This document shows, one piece after another, positions 54,495-63,556 of a DNA stretch of 64,000 nucleotides (within the stretch, counting starts at the first letter, position 1; each line of letters starts with the position of its first letter). This DNA comes from Streptomyces albiflavescens (GTDB lineage: Bacteria > Actinomycetota > Actinomycetes > Streptomycetales > Streptomycetaceae). The position numbers were made by a program, and so were the translations under genes. The notes under the pieces were generated by a model. That model had not been told where the DNA came from and did no database searches. It worked only from the letters and a program-made list of their open reading frames with translations. The stretch is from contig NZ_BMMM01000005.1 in NCBI RefSeq assembly GCF_014645835.1, forward strand, positions 221,493 through 285,492. Direction: 5' to 3'.

Positions 54495-57230
54495 TCACAG
54501 CGTCGCGTCGTCCCACTGGTCCAGGAGGAGGTCGCCCGACCCCTCCCCCTCGGTGCCCGTATGCAGGGGCTGTTCGGTCCAGATGATCTTGCCGCGCGCG
54601 GTGTACCGGGTGCCCCAGCGTTGAGCGAACCGAGCCACGAGGAACAGCCCGCGGCCGCCTTCATCGGTGTCGGCCGCCCGGCGGATGTGCGGGGAGGTAC
54701 TGCTGCCGTCGGAGACCTCACAGATCAGGAACCGGTCGTAGAGCAGCCGTACCCCGATGGGCTCCTCGCCGTACCGGATGGCGTTGGTGATCAGCTCGCT
54801 GAGAATCAGTTCGGTGGCGAAGGAGATGTCCTCCAGGCCCCAGGTGCACACCCGGCGGGCACACTCGGCGCGGATGGGCCCAACGGCCGCCGGGTCGCGG
54901 GGGACACTCCACTCGGCGACGCAGTCAGGACCCAGCAGGCGGGTACGGGCGACCAGGAGTGCGACATCGTCGCTCGGCTGTGGCGGTAGCACGGTGGCGG
55001 CCAGGGCCTGGCACGTCTCCTCGGCTCCGGCGTCCGGGGTAGTGGCGAGAATGTCGAGCAACAGCCGCAGTGCGTCGTCGATGTCCCGGTCGCGGTAATC
55101 GATGAGCCCGTCGGTGTAGAGCACGAGCCGACTGCCCTCTGTCAGGCGGAGCCTTGCCGTCTCGAACGGCTCACATCCCAGACCCAGCGGTGGGGCGACG
55201 GGTACGTCGGGGAAGCCGACGGCGCCGTCCGTACCGGCCAGCGCGGGCACGGGGTGACCGGCACTGGCGATGGAGCAGTCGCCAGTGACCGGGTCGTAGA
55301 CGGCATAGGCACAGGTGCCCCCGATGGTCGCCGTGTCGTCCCAGCCCGCCTCCTGGTTGATCCGGGCGACGAGCTCGTCCAGGTGTCCGAGCAGTTCGTC
55401 GGGTGGCAGGTCGAGGGCGGAGAAGTTGTGTACCGCGGTGCGCAGCCTTCCCATGGTCACCGCTGCGTGCAAGCCGTGGCCGGCGACGTCGCCGACGACC
55501 AGCGCGACCCGGGCGCCAGGCAGCGGGATGACGTCGAACCAGTCCCCGCCCACCCCGGCCATGGCCGGCAGGTACCGATGGGCGACCTCGACGGCGTTCT
55601 GCTCGGGCGCGCCGCTGGGCAGCAGGCTGCGCTGCAGCGTGGCGGCCACGGTGTGCTCCTTGGTGTAGCGGCGGGCGTTGTCGATGCTCACCGCGGCCCG
55701 GGCCGCCAGTTCCCCGGCCAGGGTCAGGTCGTCCGCACCGAACGATTCGGGCCGGTCCGCACGCCAGAAGTTGGCCAGCCCCAGAACGATGCCACGCGCC
55801 CGCAGGGGAACCGTGACCAGCGAATGGAACCCGTCTTCGAGGAGTCGCGCCGCCCGGTCCAGGTCCTGTTGCTGCCATACGGCAGCAAGACGCAGGTCGG
55901 CTTCAAGCACCGCCTCCCGGCCCCTGAGCGCCCGTGCGTGTGGCGTGGGCGCCGCATACGTGATCAGTTGCCCCAGTGGGAAGAGCCGGCTCTCGCGGAT
56001 CCCGGCGACGGCCGTTCGGCGCAGGGTCAGGCAAGGCTCCCCGGGCTCCTCGCCCCGCAACACCGGCTCGGTCAGGTCCACGGTGACAAAGTCGGCGAAC
56101 CGTGGGACCGCCAGCTGCGCCAGTTCTTGCGCCGTGCGCGGCATGTCCAGCGAGGTGCCGATACGCACGCCGGCGTCGTACAGCAACGCCAGGCGCTCAT
56201 GGGCGACCTCGGCCCGGCCCGCCAGCGCCTGCAGCTCAGTGGTATCCCGCAATGTCGCAACGCTCCCGGAACCGCCTTCGTGCGGTGCAGCGGGTCGCAC
56301 GCTCACTGCCAGCAGCCGGCCACCCGCCGGATGCACCTCATCGGTAACCGGCAGGTGGGACATCAGTACATCGGTGATGCCCGCGTCCAGGCCCAGCTCG
56401 TCCGCGTGACGTCCCTCGGCGTCCGGCGGGAGGCTCAACAGGCGCCGTGCCTCATCGTTGACCAGCAGCAGCCGCCCGTCACCCCCTGTGATCACGACGC
56501 CCTCGCGCACCGCATGCAGCACGGCGTCGTGGTGCTCATACATCCGGGTCATCTCGGCCGGCCCCAGCCCGTGGGTCTGCCGCCGCAGCCGCCAACTCAC
56601 CAGCGCCGTACCTCCCGCAGACAGCGCCAGGACCACGCCCGCGCCCCCCAGCAGCACCGGTAGCTGTTGGCTCACGGAGTTGTTCAACTGCTTGACCGTG
56701 ACCCCGGCCGCCACTACCCCGGCCATGGAACCGTCAGGCCGACGGATCGGGATGGACGCGCTCACGGCAGGGCCATAGGGAGATTTGGCGAGCCGTACGA
56801 CCGGCTCGTCCGGGATGGTGCCGAGGATGTGCTTCCCGATCTGCCGCGGGTCGGAGTGGGCGTACCGGATCCCCGCCGGGCTGAATATCGTGACGTAGTC
56901 GACGCCGGCATCCTTCCGCGCCTGCACGACACGCGGCTCCAGTACGGCCGTCGGGTCGGGACTGTCGAGCGCTTGGAGCAGGCCGGGACTGTGGGCCACG
57001 AAGCGTGCCGCCGTGGACGACCGGTTACGCGCTCCTTCTGTGTTGTCCCGCTGAACCTGCAGGACGAGAGCCACCAACGCGACGACGACGAGGAGCAGGA
57101 CGACCCCTGCCTGCAGCAGGAACACCCGGCCCGCCACGGACTTCGGCGGGCGCAGCCGCTGCTTCCACGACGCTCGTGGACCGCAGAATCCACTGTGCCG
57201 GGCAGGTGGACCACGCCAGCACCTGATCAT
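54495..57230 (-). CDS. Membrane sensor SpoIIE-type phosphatase with HATPase (anti-sigma kinase) domain
   Basis: The product is 911 residues with six parts: a membrane helix at about 36-58; an extracellular Cache-like sensor (YVTIFSPAGIRYAHSDPRQI, IPIRRPDGSMAGVVAAGVTV) to about 190; a second helix about 191-212; PAS about 235-340 (REGVVITGGDGRLLLVNDEA); GAF about 350-540; a PP2C/SpoIIE phosphatase about 545-760 (YLPAMAGVGGDWFDVIPLPG, ALVVGDVAGHG, LVLYTDGLID) and an HATPase_c domain about 780-895 (ELILSELITNAIRYGEEPIG, DEGGRGLFLVARFA). Such proteins act in partner-switching control of alternative sigma factors, sensing an outside ligand. ATG 57230 has AAGGA upstream. No anti-sigma-antagonist gene lies beside it. 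Confidence 0.9.
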   Translation of the reverse strand: MIRCWRGPPARHSGFCGPRASWKQRLRPPKSVAGRVFLLQAGVVLLLVVVALVALVLQVQRDNTEGARNRSSTAARFVAHSPGLLQALDSPDPTAVLEPRVVQARKDAGVDYVTIFSPAGIRYAHSDPRQIGKHILGTIPDEPVVRLAKSPYGPAVSASIPIRRPDGSMAGVVAAGVTVKQLNNSVSQQLPVLLGGAGVVLALSAGGTALVSWRLRRQTHGLGPAEMTRMYEHHDAVLHAVREGVVITGGDGRLLLVNDEARRLLSLPPDAEGRHADELGLDAGITDVLMSHLPVTDEVHPAGGRLLAVSVRPAAPHEGGSGSVATLRDTTELQALAGRAEVAHERLALLYDAGVRIGTSLDMPRTAQELAQLAVPRFADFVTVDLTEPVLRGEEPGEPCLTLRRTAVAGIRESRLFPLGQLITYAAPTPHARALRGREAVLEADLRLAAVWQQQDLDRAARLLEDGFHSLVTVPLRARGIVLGLANFWRADRPESFGADDLTLAGELAARAAVSIDNARRYTKEHTVAATLQRSLLPSGAPEQNAVEVAHRYLPAMAGVGGDWFDVIPLPGARVALVVGDVAGHGLHAAVTMGRLRTAVHNFSALDLPPDELLGHLDELVARINQEAGWDDTATIGGTCAYAVYDPVTGDCSIASAGHPVPALAGTDGAVGFPDVPVAPPLGLGCEPFETARLRLTEGSRLVLYTDGLIDYRDRDIDDALRLLLDILATTPDAGAEETCQALAATVLPPQPSDDVALLVARTRLLGPDCVAEWSVPRDPAAVGPIRAECARRVCTWGLEDISFATELILSELITNAIRYGEEPIGVRLLYDRFLICEVSDGSSTSPHIRRAADTDEGGRGLFLVARFAQRWGTRYTARGKIIWTEQPLHTGTEGEGSGDLLLDQWDDATL

Positions 57231-57656
57231 GCGTCCTTTGTACCACTTTCTTGTATTCCGCCATGATCCGTGGATGCCAGGACGGAAACTGGGGCGGTTT
57301 CAGCGCGACAGAGTTCAGCGCATATTGAGTGGGCTCGCAATGAAATCGGTCGGTCGACAACTGGGGCGAGCGGCGGCGCCAACTCGGCCGTTGGCATCTG
57401 CTGCGGGGCACCACTGAGGCCAAGCCTCGCTGTCGACTGCTGACGACGTGCTCTTCGACGCAGCGCGGGACTCGTGCCGACGGCCCGACGCCGGCGGGCG
57501 GGCCGCCGGCGCGGACGGCGGCCGATCGACTACCCCACTCGTGCGGGCTTGCCCTCCCCGTGCGGGACGTAAGACACATCCATATCCGCCGTTCCATATC
57601 CGCCGTCGACCCACCACAACCCACCCGGCCCCGCGTCCTCGGGACCGTCGCGGTCA
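57231..57656. other. 426 bp intergenic, no gene seen
   Basis: GC-rich stretches near 57475-57530 (ggcgggcgggccgccggcgc) form hairpins. No frame has family character. It presumably holds the promoter of the SpoIIE-type gene at its left edge. Confidence 0.5.
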
Positions 57657-57866
57657 TCAGCCGACCAGCACAACGGGCTGCTCGGGCGTGCGCCCTTCAG
57701 CGACGATCGCGACCAGGGCGGCGAGACCAACGGGACAGACCGCCTCCCGGGTGCTCCGCAGTTCCGCGACGGTCCACCAGCGGTACTCGCGGATGTTGTC
57801 GGGCTGCGTCGCTCCAGCCAGGTCGAGGGCGGCCGCGGGGATGCGGGTGAGGAAGTACTTCTCCAC
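57657..57866 (-). pseudogene. Nudix hydrolase C-terminal fragment
   Basis: The frame reads EKYFLTRIPAAALDLAGATQ, PDNIREYRWWTVAELRSTRE and AVCPVGLAALVAIVAEG. The YFLTR, EYRWWTVAEL and LAALV patterns are those of the C-terminal third of Nudix hydrolases of the ADP-ribose pyrophosphatase kind. The Nudix box (GxxxxxExxxREUxEEUG) and the whole 5' part are missing; the plus-strand IS1182-type fragment starts exactly where the gene breaks off. Confidence 0.55.
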
Positions 57867-57871
57867 CTGGC

Positions 57872-58060
57872 GGACTGCGCAGCCTGGAACTGAAGGACGT
57901 CGGCTTCAACGCCTCGGTGCTCTCGGAATTCCGCACCCGGGTCGTCGACCACGGCCTGGAGGAGCGGGTGCTGGATCTGCTGCCGGCTGCGTTGAAGAAG
58001 CGGCGTACTGACAGGTCGACGTATGGGGCGCCGCTGCGGCCTGACGGCACTCACTCCACG
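57872..58060 (+). pseudogene. IS1182-type transposase N-terminal fragment
   Basis: The frame reads GLRSLELKDVGFNASVLSEF, RTRVVDHGLEERVLDLLPAA and LKKRRTDRSTYGAP. The LSEFRxRLVxxGLEERVLDxLL pattern is the N-terminal domain of IS1182-family transposases. No DDE domain follows; the sequence runs into dispersed-repeat copy C. Confidence 0.55.
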
Positions 58061-58081
58061 GGGCCGTCAAGTTGCGTCAAT

Positions 58082-58162
58082 TGCACGGGGAATCTCCAAA
58101 GGCCAACGCGGGATCCCCATACAACGGAAGGCGCGTCTCAGCAGTCAGCGCATTCCGTCGGC
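58082..58162 (+). repeat. Dispersed repeat, copy C
   Basis: Contains GCGTCTCAGCAGTCAGCGCA then TTCCGTCGG, matching copies A and B; preceded by GGGGAATCTCCAAAGGCCAA and CGCGGGATCC, like the DNA before copy B. Confidence 0.6.
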
Positions 58163-58346
58163 TGACCAATTGGGCGGCGGCCTTGCGCCATTGGGTTTCG
58201 AAGGCCCGGGCGGTCTCCACGTAGACGACGTCACCAGGCCCGAGTTCATCGACCAGTGGGGCACGGCCAACGTCATGAACGAGTTCGTCGCCACGCGGTC
58301 GTTCAATGACCCCGATCGCGGCGTCTTCGCCGCCCCGCCGATGTGA
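58160..58346 (+). pseudogene. C-terminal gene fragment, unknown function
   Basis: A frame ending at TGA 58346 reads GGLAPLGFEGPGGLHVDDVT, RPEFIDQWGTANVMNEFVAT and RSFNDPDRGVFAAPPM, convincingly protein-like but without a start. It directly precedes the dioxygenase fragment (27-bp gap, same strand), so both may derive from one old operon. Confidence 0.4.
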
Positions 58347-58372
58347 GCCCGACGAGCACGAGGGAAACAGCC

Positions 58373-58530
58373 TTGACCATCACCGACCCCCGCAACTCGG
58401 GGCGCACACCCGGCGCCGACGAGTCACTCGACATCCCCCTCGATCGCGTTCACGCCCAACTGGACGACGTACTGATCCCGGTCGGCATCTTCGACGACGA
58501 GCGGGTCTTCCGCGCCGAGATGGAGGTGTG
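58373..58530 (+). pseudogene. N-terminal fragment of a ring-hydroxylating dioxygenase large subunit
   Basis: TTG 58373 (behind GAGGGAAAC) opens LTITDPRNSGRTPGADESLD, then HAQLDDVLIPVGIFDDERVF and RAEMEVC. The VPxxIFxDxxxFxxEM pattern lies just before the Rieske domain in these enzymes, but the Rieske box never follows: the homology stops at RAEME and the sequence changes character. A broken remnant of an aromatic-degradation gene. Confidence 0.45.
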
Positions 58531-58549
58531 CTCCGGGTCCGCGTTCGCT

Positions 58550-58985
58550 CGGCGAGGGAGGGCGGTAGAGACAGGCAGGGCGGCCCATCGGGTGATGCGG
58601 GCGGCCCGGCAGAAGATGCCGTGCTGAACTGCGAGTGTCGCGACAAGGCCCTCTCCGCGGCCGTGTTCTGCAGGGAGGGACTCGGAGTCGACGGGTGCGG
58701 ACTGAGCGGGGTGAACGAGTCCGCTGTCGGTGACCTCCACGCGGTCCAGTTGCTTGCCCAGGGCCCGGAACGCGCCGGAGTTCACCCGCTTGGCCATCTC
58801 CGCAACGGACGCAAGGTCACCGCCCTGCTCCGCCAATGCGTCGGCGATCTACTCGACGAAGACTCGAAGCCGGGCTTGCCCGCGGCGGGAGTGGTGCACG
58901 AGCTCAGCGCCACAGCGAACGACCTGCGTGGCGCCGGTGCCGCGTCGGCCTGCAGTCCACGTGGAGTTCTGCACCGCGACGTCGT
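58550..58985 (-). pseudogene. LysR-type C-terminal relic joined to unidentified sequence
   Basis: The minus strand reads LVHHSRRGQARLRVFVE, a TAG, then IADALAEQGGDLASVAEMAK. RVFVxWIAxxL is the usual end of LysR-family regulators, with the Trp codon apparently changed to TAG. Further on the same frame continues with SGAFRALGKQLDRVEVTDSG and ATLAVQHGIFCRAARITRW, which I cannot place. No DNA-binding domain is present. Confidence 0.35.
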
Positions 58986-59003
58986 CGTGCTGGGCTGCCC
59001 TGG

Positions 59004-59804
59004 TCAGGCGCCGGCACCGCCGTCGATCGGCAGGATCGCGCCGGTCACGTACGAGGCGCGGTCGCTGAGCAGCCAGGCGGCTGCCTCGGCGATCTCTCGG
59101 GGCTCGCCCATCCGGCCCAGCGGGATCCTTGCGCTCATCCCCTCGATAATGCCGGGAGTCGCCGCTTCCCATTCGTCGATCATTTCGGTGGCGGTGCCGC
59201 CGGGGGTGATGCCGTTCACCCGGATGTTGGCGGGGGCCAAGTCGACCGCGGCGGTCTCGGTGAGGCTGTTGAGCGCGCGCTTCATGGCCCCATAGGCAGG
59301 CAGGGCGGGATTGGCGCGGCGACTGCCGATGCTGGAGGTGTTGACGATGGCCCCGCCGCCGCCCTGTCGCATGAGTGCGACCTCGGCGTTCATAGCGGTC
59401 CAGTGCGAGCGGAAGTTCACGGTGAACTGCTCGTCGATGTCCTCATCGGTGGTGGCGTCGACCGGGCCGGGCTGCTGAATCACCGCGCCGTTGTTGAAGG
59501 CACCGTCGAGCCGTCCATGCAGCTCCTCGACGCGGTCGACGGCGGCGCGGATGCTTGCGCGGTCGGCGAGGTCCATGGTGACGGCGTCGGCGACGCCGCC
59601 ATCGGCGCGGATCTCGGTCACGATCCGCTCAAGGGCGTCGGTGCTGCGGGCGGCCAGCACAACCTTTGCGCCTTCCCGCGCAAAGAGCCGGGAGGCGGCC
59701 GCCCCGATGCCGCGGCTGGCGCCGGTGATGAACACGACCTTGCCGGTAAGCAGGCCGATGGGTGCGATGTCGATGTTGTTCGTGTTGTTCGTGTTGTTCG
59801 TCAT
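59004..59804 (-). CDS. Short-chain dehydrogenase/reductase (SDR)
   Basis: The product is 266 residues from ATG 59804. The cofactor motif TGASRGIGAAASRL is near residue 25, NNGAVI near 104, the catalytic Ser in VNTSSIGSRR and Tyr-Lys in YGAMK (near 172-176), and the C-terminus LSDRASYVTGAILPIDGG. A complete classical SDR, NAD(P)-dependent, acting on an alcohol or ketone. The N-terminus is unusual: MTNNTNNTNN, encoded by three 9-bp direct repeats. It is divergent from an XRE-type regulator with an 85-bp gap, so control by that regulator is likely. Confidence 0.9.
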   Translation of the reverse strand: MTNNTNNTNNIDIAPIGLLTGKVVFITGASRGIGAAASRLFAREGAKVVLAARSTDALERIVTEIRADGGVADAVTMDLADRASIRAAVDRVEELHGRLDGAFNNGAVIQQPGPVDATTDEDIDEQFTVNFRSHWTAMNAEVALMRQGGGGAIVNTSSIGSRRANPALPAYGAMKRALNSLTETAAVDLAPANIRVNGITPGGTATEMIDEWEAATPGIIEGMSARIPLGRMGEPREIAEAAAWLLSDRASYVTGAILPIDGGAGA

Positions 59805-59889
59805 GACAACAGCGTCAGCCTGGCCCCCGGCCGGATACAGGCACAGGCAGTACCAGGATCCGCCGCCGCGCCGCGTGCACACTTGGCGT

Positions 59890-60741
59890 ATGGACAAACA
59901 GGAACTCGGGGCGTTCCTCCGCAGCCGTCGCGAGCGGCTCCGGCCTCAGGACGTGGGACTTCCGTCCGGACCGCGACGCCGAACACCGGGTCTGCGGCGC
60001 GAGGAGGCCGCGGTCCTCGCGCACATTTCCACGGAGTACTACATCCGGCTCGAGCAGGGCAGGGCGCCCAGGCCGTCGGCCGAGGTCCTCGCCGGGATCG
60101 CAGGCGCGCTGCGGCTCACCGACGCCGAGACCGACCACCTCCACGTCCTCGCGGGTACCGCGCCGACCCATACCCGGCTGCACCGGCGCGACGTCCGCCC
60201 GAGCATCCTCGCACTCCTTCAGCGGCTGCCGCAGACGCCCGCCTTCGTGATGTCCGCCGCCTTCGAGGTGCTCGCGTGGAACGACCTCGCGGCCGCGCTC
60301 ATGGAGGACTTCGCCCGGCTCGCTCCGAAGGACCGCAACCTCGCGCGCCGAGCATTCATCGGGCCGCAGCGCGCCGATGCGACGCTGTACGGGATCTCCG
60401 ACGCCGCCGAGTTTCGGCACCAGGTCGTCATGCAGCTCCATGCCACGCTCGCCCGCTATCCGGCGGATCCCGCGGTGACCGGCCTCGTCGACGAACTCCG
60501 CGACGCCAGCCCCGACTTCGCCCGGCTCTGGGAGCGGCACGACGTGCAGGCCGCGCCGATGCTCACGAAGACCTTCCGCCATCCGGCCATCGGAGAGATT
60601 ACCGTCGACTGCGACACGCTCACCCTCACGGACCGCGACCAGTACCTCGTGGTCTACAGCGCGCCGCCAGAATCCCCCGGCGCCGAGGCGCTGGCCCTTC
60701 TGAATGTCCTTGGCGCCGAGGCCGGCGACTACCTGCGGTAG
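59890..60741 (+). CDS. XRE/MmyB-type transcriptional regulator
   Basis: The product is 283 residues. Residues 1-80 are the helix-turn-helix (LGAFLRSRRERLRPQDVGLP, TPGLRREEAAVLAHISTEYY, then IRLEQGRAPRPSAEVLAGIA). Residues about 100-280 form the MmyB-like ligand-binding domain (MSAAFEVLAWNDLAAALMED, ARYPADPAVTGLVDELRDAS, HPAIGEITVDCDTLTLTDRD). Such regulators usually sit divergent from a single dehydrogenase gene, as here with the SDR. ATG 59890 is the conserved start. Confidence 0.9.
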   Translation: MDKQELGAFLRSRRERLRPQDVGLPSGPRRRTPGLRREEAAVLAHISTEYYIRLEQGRAPRPSAEVLAGIAGALRLTDAETDHLHVLAGTAPTHTRLHRRDVRPSILALLQRLPQTPAFVMSAAFEVLAWNDLAAALMEDFARLAPKDRNLARRAFIGPQRADATLYGISDAAEFRHQVVMQLHATLARYPADPAVTGLVDELRDASPDFARLWERHDVQAAPMLTKTFRHPAIGEITVDCDTLTLTDRDQYLVVYSAPPESPGAEALALLNVLGAEAGDYLR

Positions 60742-61340
60742 CGCCGCAGCTGGCCACGGCGAACACCGTCGCCGCAGGGGGTGACGTGCTGATCCGGTCG
60801 GCCGTGGTCTCCTCGTCCAGCACCGCCACCGGGGTGTCCACCGACCTCGCCCGCACCATCGCGGTCCTGGCCCGCGCCCAGCAGGACGCCACCCGGAACC
60901 GCCGGCAGATCGCCAACCAGCTCCGCTCCCTGCTGCGTAAGTACTACCCCGCGGCCCTGGACGCCTTCACTGGCTGGGCCAACGGTATGCCGTCCCAAAG
61001 CCCGTGAACTGCTCAAAGTCGCTCCCACCCCCACTCAAGCCGCGCGCCTCACACGCACACAGCTGCGTTCCGCCCTCAAGCGCGCCGGCAGCAGCCGCGG
61101 CATCGAGGCCGAAGCCGACAGACTTCGGAAGGTGTTCCGCGGCGACTACGCGACCCAGTCCCGGCTCGTCGAGGCCGCGGTCGGCATGCAGGCCCTCGCC
61201 CTCCCGCGGCAACTCGAGGCAGCCTGCCTCGCCGCAGACGAGCTCGCCCGGGCGGTCGCGGAGTCCTTCCTCCAGCACTCAGACGCCGAGGTGCTCGTGA
61301 GCTTCCCGGACTCGGCGTCCAGCTCGGCGCCCGGATGATG
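60742..61340 (+). pseudogene. IS110-family transposase fragment, frameshifted
   Basis: Two consecutive frames give IS110-like sequence: DLARTIAVLARAQQDATRNR with RQIANQLRSLLRKYYPAALD (to 61007), then TQLRSALKRAGSSRGIEAEA and MQALALPRQLEAACLAADEL with ESFLQHSDAEVLVSFP. These correspond to the coiled middle of IS110 transposases. The N-terminal DEDD nuclease part and the C-terminal SPGVGP domain are missing. Confidence 0.6.
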
Positions 61341-61728
61341 GCGGCCCGCGCCGTGACCCGCTGGCTCCTGACTCACCCAGACGCCCTGATCGAGAGCGAC
61401 CGGGTCCAGCTCAAGGCCGTGCCGGCCAACTGCCCCGAGCTGGACGCCCTCGCCAAGTACGTGCGGACCTTCGCCCACATGGTTACGGACCTGCACGGTG
61501 ACCGGCTGCCGGAGTGGATCGAATCAGCCAGAACCGCTACCGACCTGCCCAGTCTCAGCCTGTTCGCCCAACACCTCGAACGCGACCTTGATGCCGTCGC
61601 CGCTGGCCTGACCCTGCCCTGGAACTCCGGTGTCGTGGAAGGCCATGTCAACCCATCAAGATGCTCAAGCGCCAGATGTTCGGCCGCGCAGGTTTCGAAC
61701 TCCTCCGCAAACGTGTCCTGTTGGCGTG
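61335..61728 (+). pseudogene. ISL3-family transposase C-terminal fragment
   Basis: The frame reads VTRWLLTHPDALIESDRVQL, PELDALAKYVRTFAHMVTDL, LPEWIESARTATDLPSLSLF and DLDAVAAGLTLPWNSGVVEG, then one base out of frame IKMLKRQMFGRAGFELLRKR to TGA 61728. GLTLPWNSGxVEGHVNRIKM is the C-terminal catalytic signature of ISL3 transposases. It is fused directly to the IS110 fragment, so two elements of different families were joined by deletion. Confidence 0.65.
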
Positions 61729-61806
61729 ACCGAGCGTCACCACACCACACGCACCCGACCAGAGCCCGAAGATCAGTGACAAAGCCACGGAGCATGAGTC
61801 GGCGCG

Positions 61807-62280
61807 TCACTGATCATCGAGGGATGCCTGCCGGGCAAGGAACTCCTCGAACGCCGCCTTCTGCTTCGGATCCATGAAGCCCTGGCGGACATTGCGGGCC
61901 TTCTCCTGGAGCCAGTGCGCCTCGTCGGGGTCCAGTAGCTCGGCGACCACCACGCCTTTGCGAGCAACCGCCGTGCGCCCGCCTACGCGACGACGAAAAA
62001 GCGTGAACGCGCCGAATTCCGCCGGGTGGGCCAGTTCCGGCTCCTCCGCCACAGCCCGGTTCTCTTCCCCAGCGCCACTCGTCGGGTAGGCGGTGGGCGC
62101 CCAATGCTCCCAGAGCGCCAGCGTGGCCGCGGGCACCAGCACCGCGCGTTCCGCCTCTTCACGCCCCTCCCACATGAACGTGACAGTGACGGGCTCGCCG
62201 ACCGCCTCGGCCAACCCGAGTACCCTCTCCATCTCATCGTTGATCGGGTAACCCACCACTACATCGATCTGAATGCCCAT
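61807..62280 (-). CDS. Unrecognised cytoplasmic protein
   Basis: The product is 157 residues from ATG 62280 (MGIQIDVVVGYPINDEMERV). It has no signal peptide, membrane segment or Cys cluster. The sequence includes LAEAVGEPVTVTFMWEGREE, LALWEHWAPTAYPTSG, FTLFRRRVGGRTAVARKGVV and a charged helical tail (EKARNVRQGFMDPKQKAAFE). The even mix of strands and helices suggests a compact domain; I know no family for it. It is isolated between the ISL3 fragment and an intergenic gap. Confidence 0.55.
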   Translation of the reverse strand: MGIQIDVVVGYPINDEMERVLGLAEAVGEPVTVTFMWEGREEAERAVLVPAATLALWEHWAPTAYPTSGAGEENRAVAEEPELAHPAEFGAFTLFRRRVGGRTAVARKGVVVAELLDPDEAHWLQEKARNVRQGFMDPKQKAAFEEFLARQASLDDQ

Positions 62281-62698
62281 GGTGCCTGAGGCTACTGGCC
62301 GCCTCCGACATGCCAGCCCAAAGCTGACCATCACCCCGACCACGGCAGCCCGTCACCTACGGCGAACCCGGCGGACCCAGCTGGCACCTGCCCGCCACCC
62401 GCCGGTGATGTGCAGCAGCAGGTTGGTCAGGACGAAGTGGCCCAGGGGCGACGAGACAAGCCTTGGCGGCCCTGACGATCAGCACATGACGCTCGCCTGA
62501 ACTGCGACTGCCACGTGCGCCGAATCGCGTCGGATCCATCGCGTTCGCGACCACGCACCCGCGGCTCGGGCCCGGATGACCGGATTAATGCGCTGGTTAC
62601 AGGCGGTCTACCGCTCAGAAATGGCGCGCGGCAAGTCTCGTATGCGACTTGGTCAGACCATCCGATCAACGGACTGATGAATGGCCCGGAGGAGAACC
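62281..62698. other. 418 bp between the unknown gene and the amino-acid transporter
   Basis: No gene is visible. The right third (about 62600-62698) is less GC-rich and contains AAATGGCGCGCGGC and TATGCGACTTGG; the transporter promoter should lie there. GGAGGAG at 62689-62695 is the ribosome binding site of the next gene. Confidence 0.5.
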
Positions 62699-63556
62699 AT
62701 GAGACGACACCTGGCGATGGCCACCGGCGCGGCCCTGACGGCCCTGGCCCTGGGTGCGTGCAGCGCTTCGAGCTCCACCAAATCCGCGGCAGCGGCCCCG
62801 ACGACCGCCCCGAAGGTCGGCACCTCTGCCATCATGAAATCCGGCAACCTGAAGGTGTGCACCGCGCTGAGCACCGGAAACCCGCCAACCTACTACTTCG
62901 AGAGCGGTCAGAAGCCGGTCGGGGCGGAGATCGACCTCGCCCACGCCGTGGGGCAGCACCTCGGTCTGAAGGTGGACTTCGCCGACACCGCCTTCGCCTC
63001 GCTCATCCCCTCGCTCCAGGGCGGAAAGTGCGACGTCGTCATGTCCTCGCTCTACATCAAGCCCGAGCGCGAGAAGGTCGTCGACTTCGTGCCGTACATG
63101 ATGTCCGGTACGGCCATCGCCGTCCCCAAGGGCAACCCCAAGCAGGTCACTGGCATGGACGACTCGGTGTGCGGGCTGAGGATGGCCGCCACGGTCGGCA
63201 AGACCGGCGCCCTGCTCGCCTCCGGGCAGCGCGACAGGTGCGAGTCCGACGGCAAGCCCGCTCTCCAGGTCCAGCAACTGGACAGCACAACGGCCGGTAT
63301 CCAGACGGTCATGACCGGGCAGACGAACGCCTACGCCGGTGAGACTCCCGTCATCCTCTACTACCAGGACAGGCAGCCCAACACCTTCCAGATGGCCGGG
63401 AAGTCCTTCGGCGCGATCAAGGTCGGAGCGGCGGTCAAGAAGGGCAACAAGCCCCTGCAGGACGCGCTGGCGAAGGCGTTCGACGAGATCAGGGCAGACG
63501 GCGACTACGCCAAGATCCTCAAGCGGTGGAACCTCTCGGAGCTGGCGCTGTCATGA
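62699..63556 (+). CDS. Polar amino-acid ABC transporter substrate-binding lipoprotein
   Basis: The product is 285 residues from ATG 62699, behind GGAGGAG. Lipobox ALGACS (Cys near 21), then a Ser/Ala linker. The mature part is the family-3 solute-binding fold: GNLKVCTALSTGNPPTYYFE, VGAEIDLAHAVGQHLGLKVD, ASLIPSLQGGKCDVVMSSLY, KPEREKVVDFVPYM and ALAKAFDEIRADGDYAKILK. Ligands are typically glutamine, arginine, cystine or similar polar amino acids. It overlaps the permease gene by ATGA (63553-63556). Confidence 0.93.
   Translation: MRRHLAMATGAALTALALGACSASSSTKSAAAAPTTAPKVGTSAIMKSGNLKVCTALSTGNPPTYYFESGQKPVGAEIDLAHAVGQHLGLKVDFADTAFASLIPSLQGGKCDVVMSSLYIKPEREKVVDFVPYMMSGTAIAVPKGNPKQVTGMDDSVCGLRMAATVGKTGALLASGQRDRCESDGKPALQVQQLDSTTAGIQTVMTGQTNAYAGETPVILYYQDRQPNTFQMAGKSFGAIKVGAAVKKGNKPLQDALAKAFDEIRADGDYAKILKRWNLSELALS

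Noticed and set aside
58836..61007. Plus-strand open frame of 723 codons
   Set aside because: Runs opposite the intact SDR and out of frame with the XRE gene; only its last 80 or so codons correspond to real sequence (the IS110 fragment).
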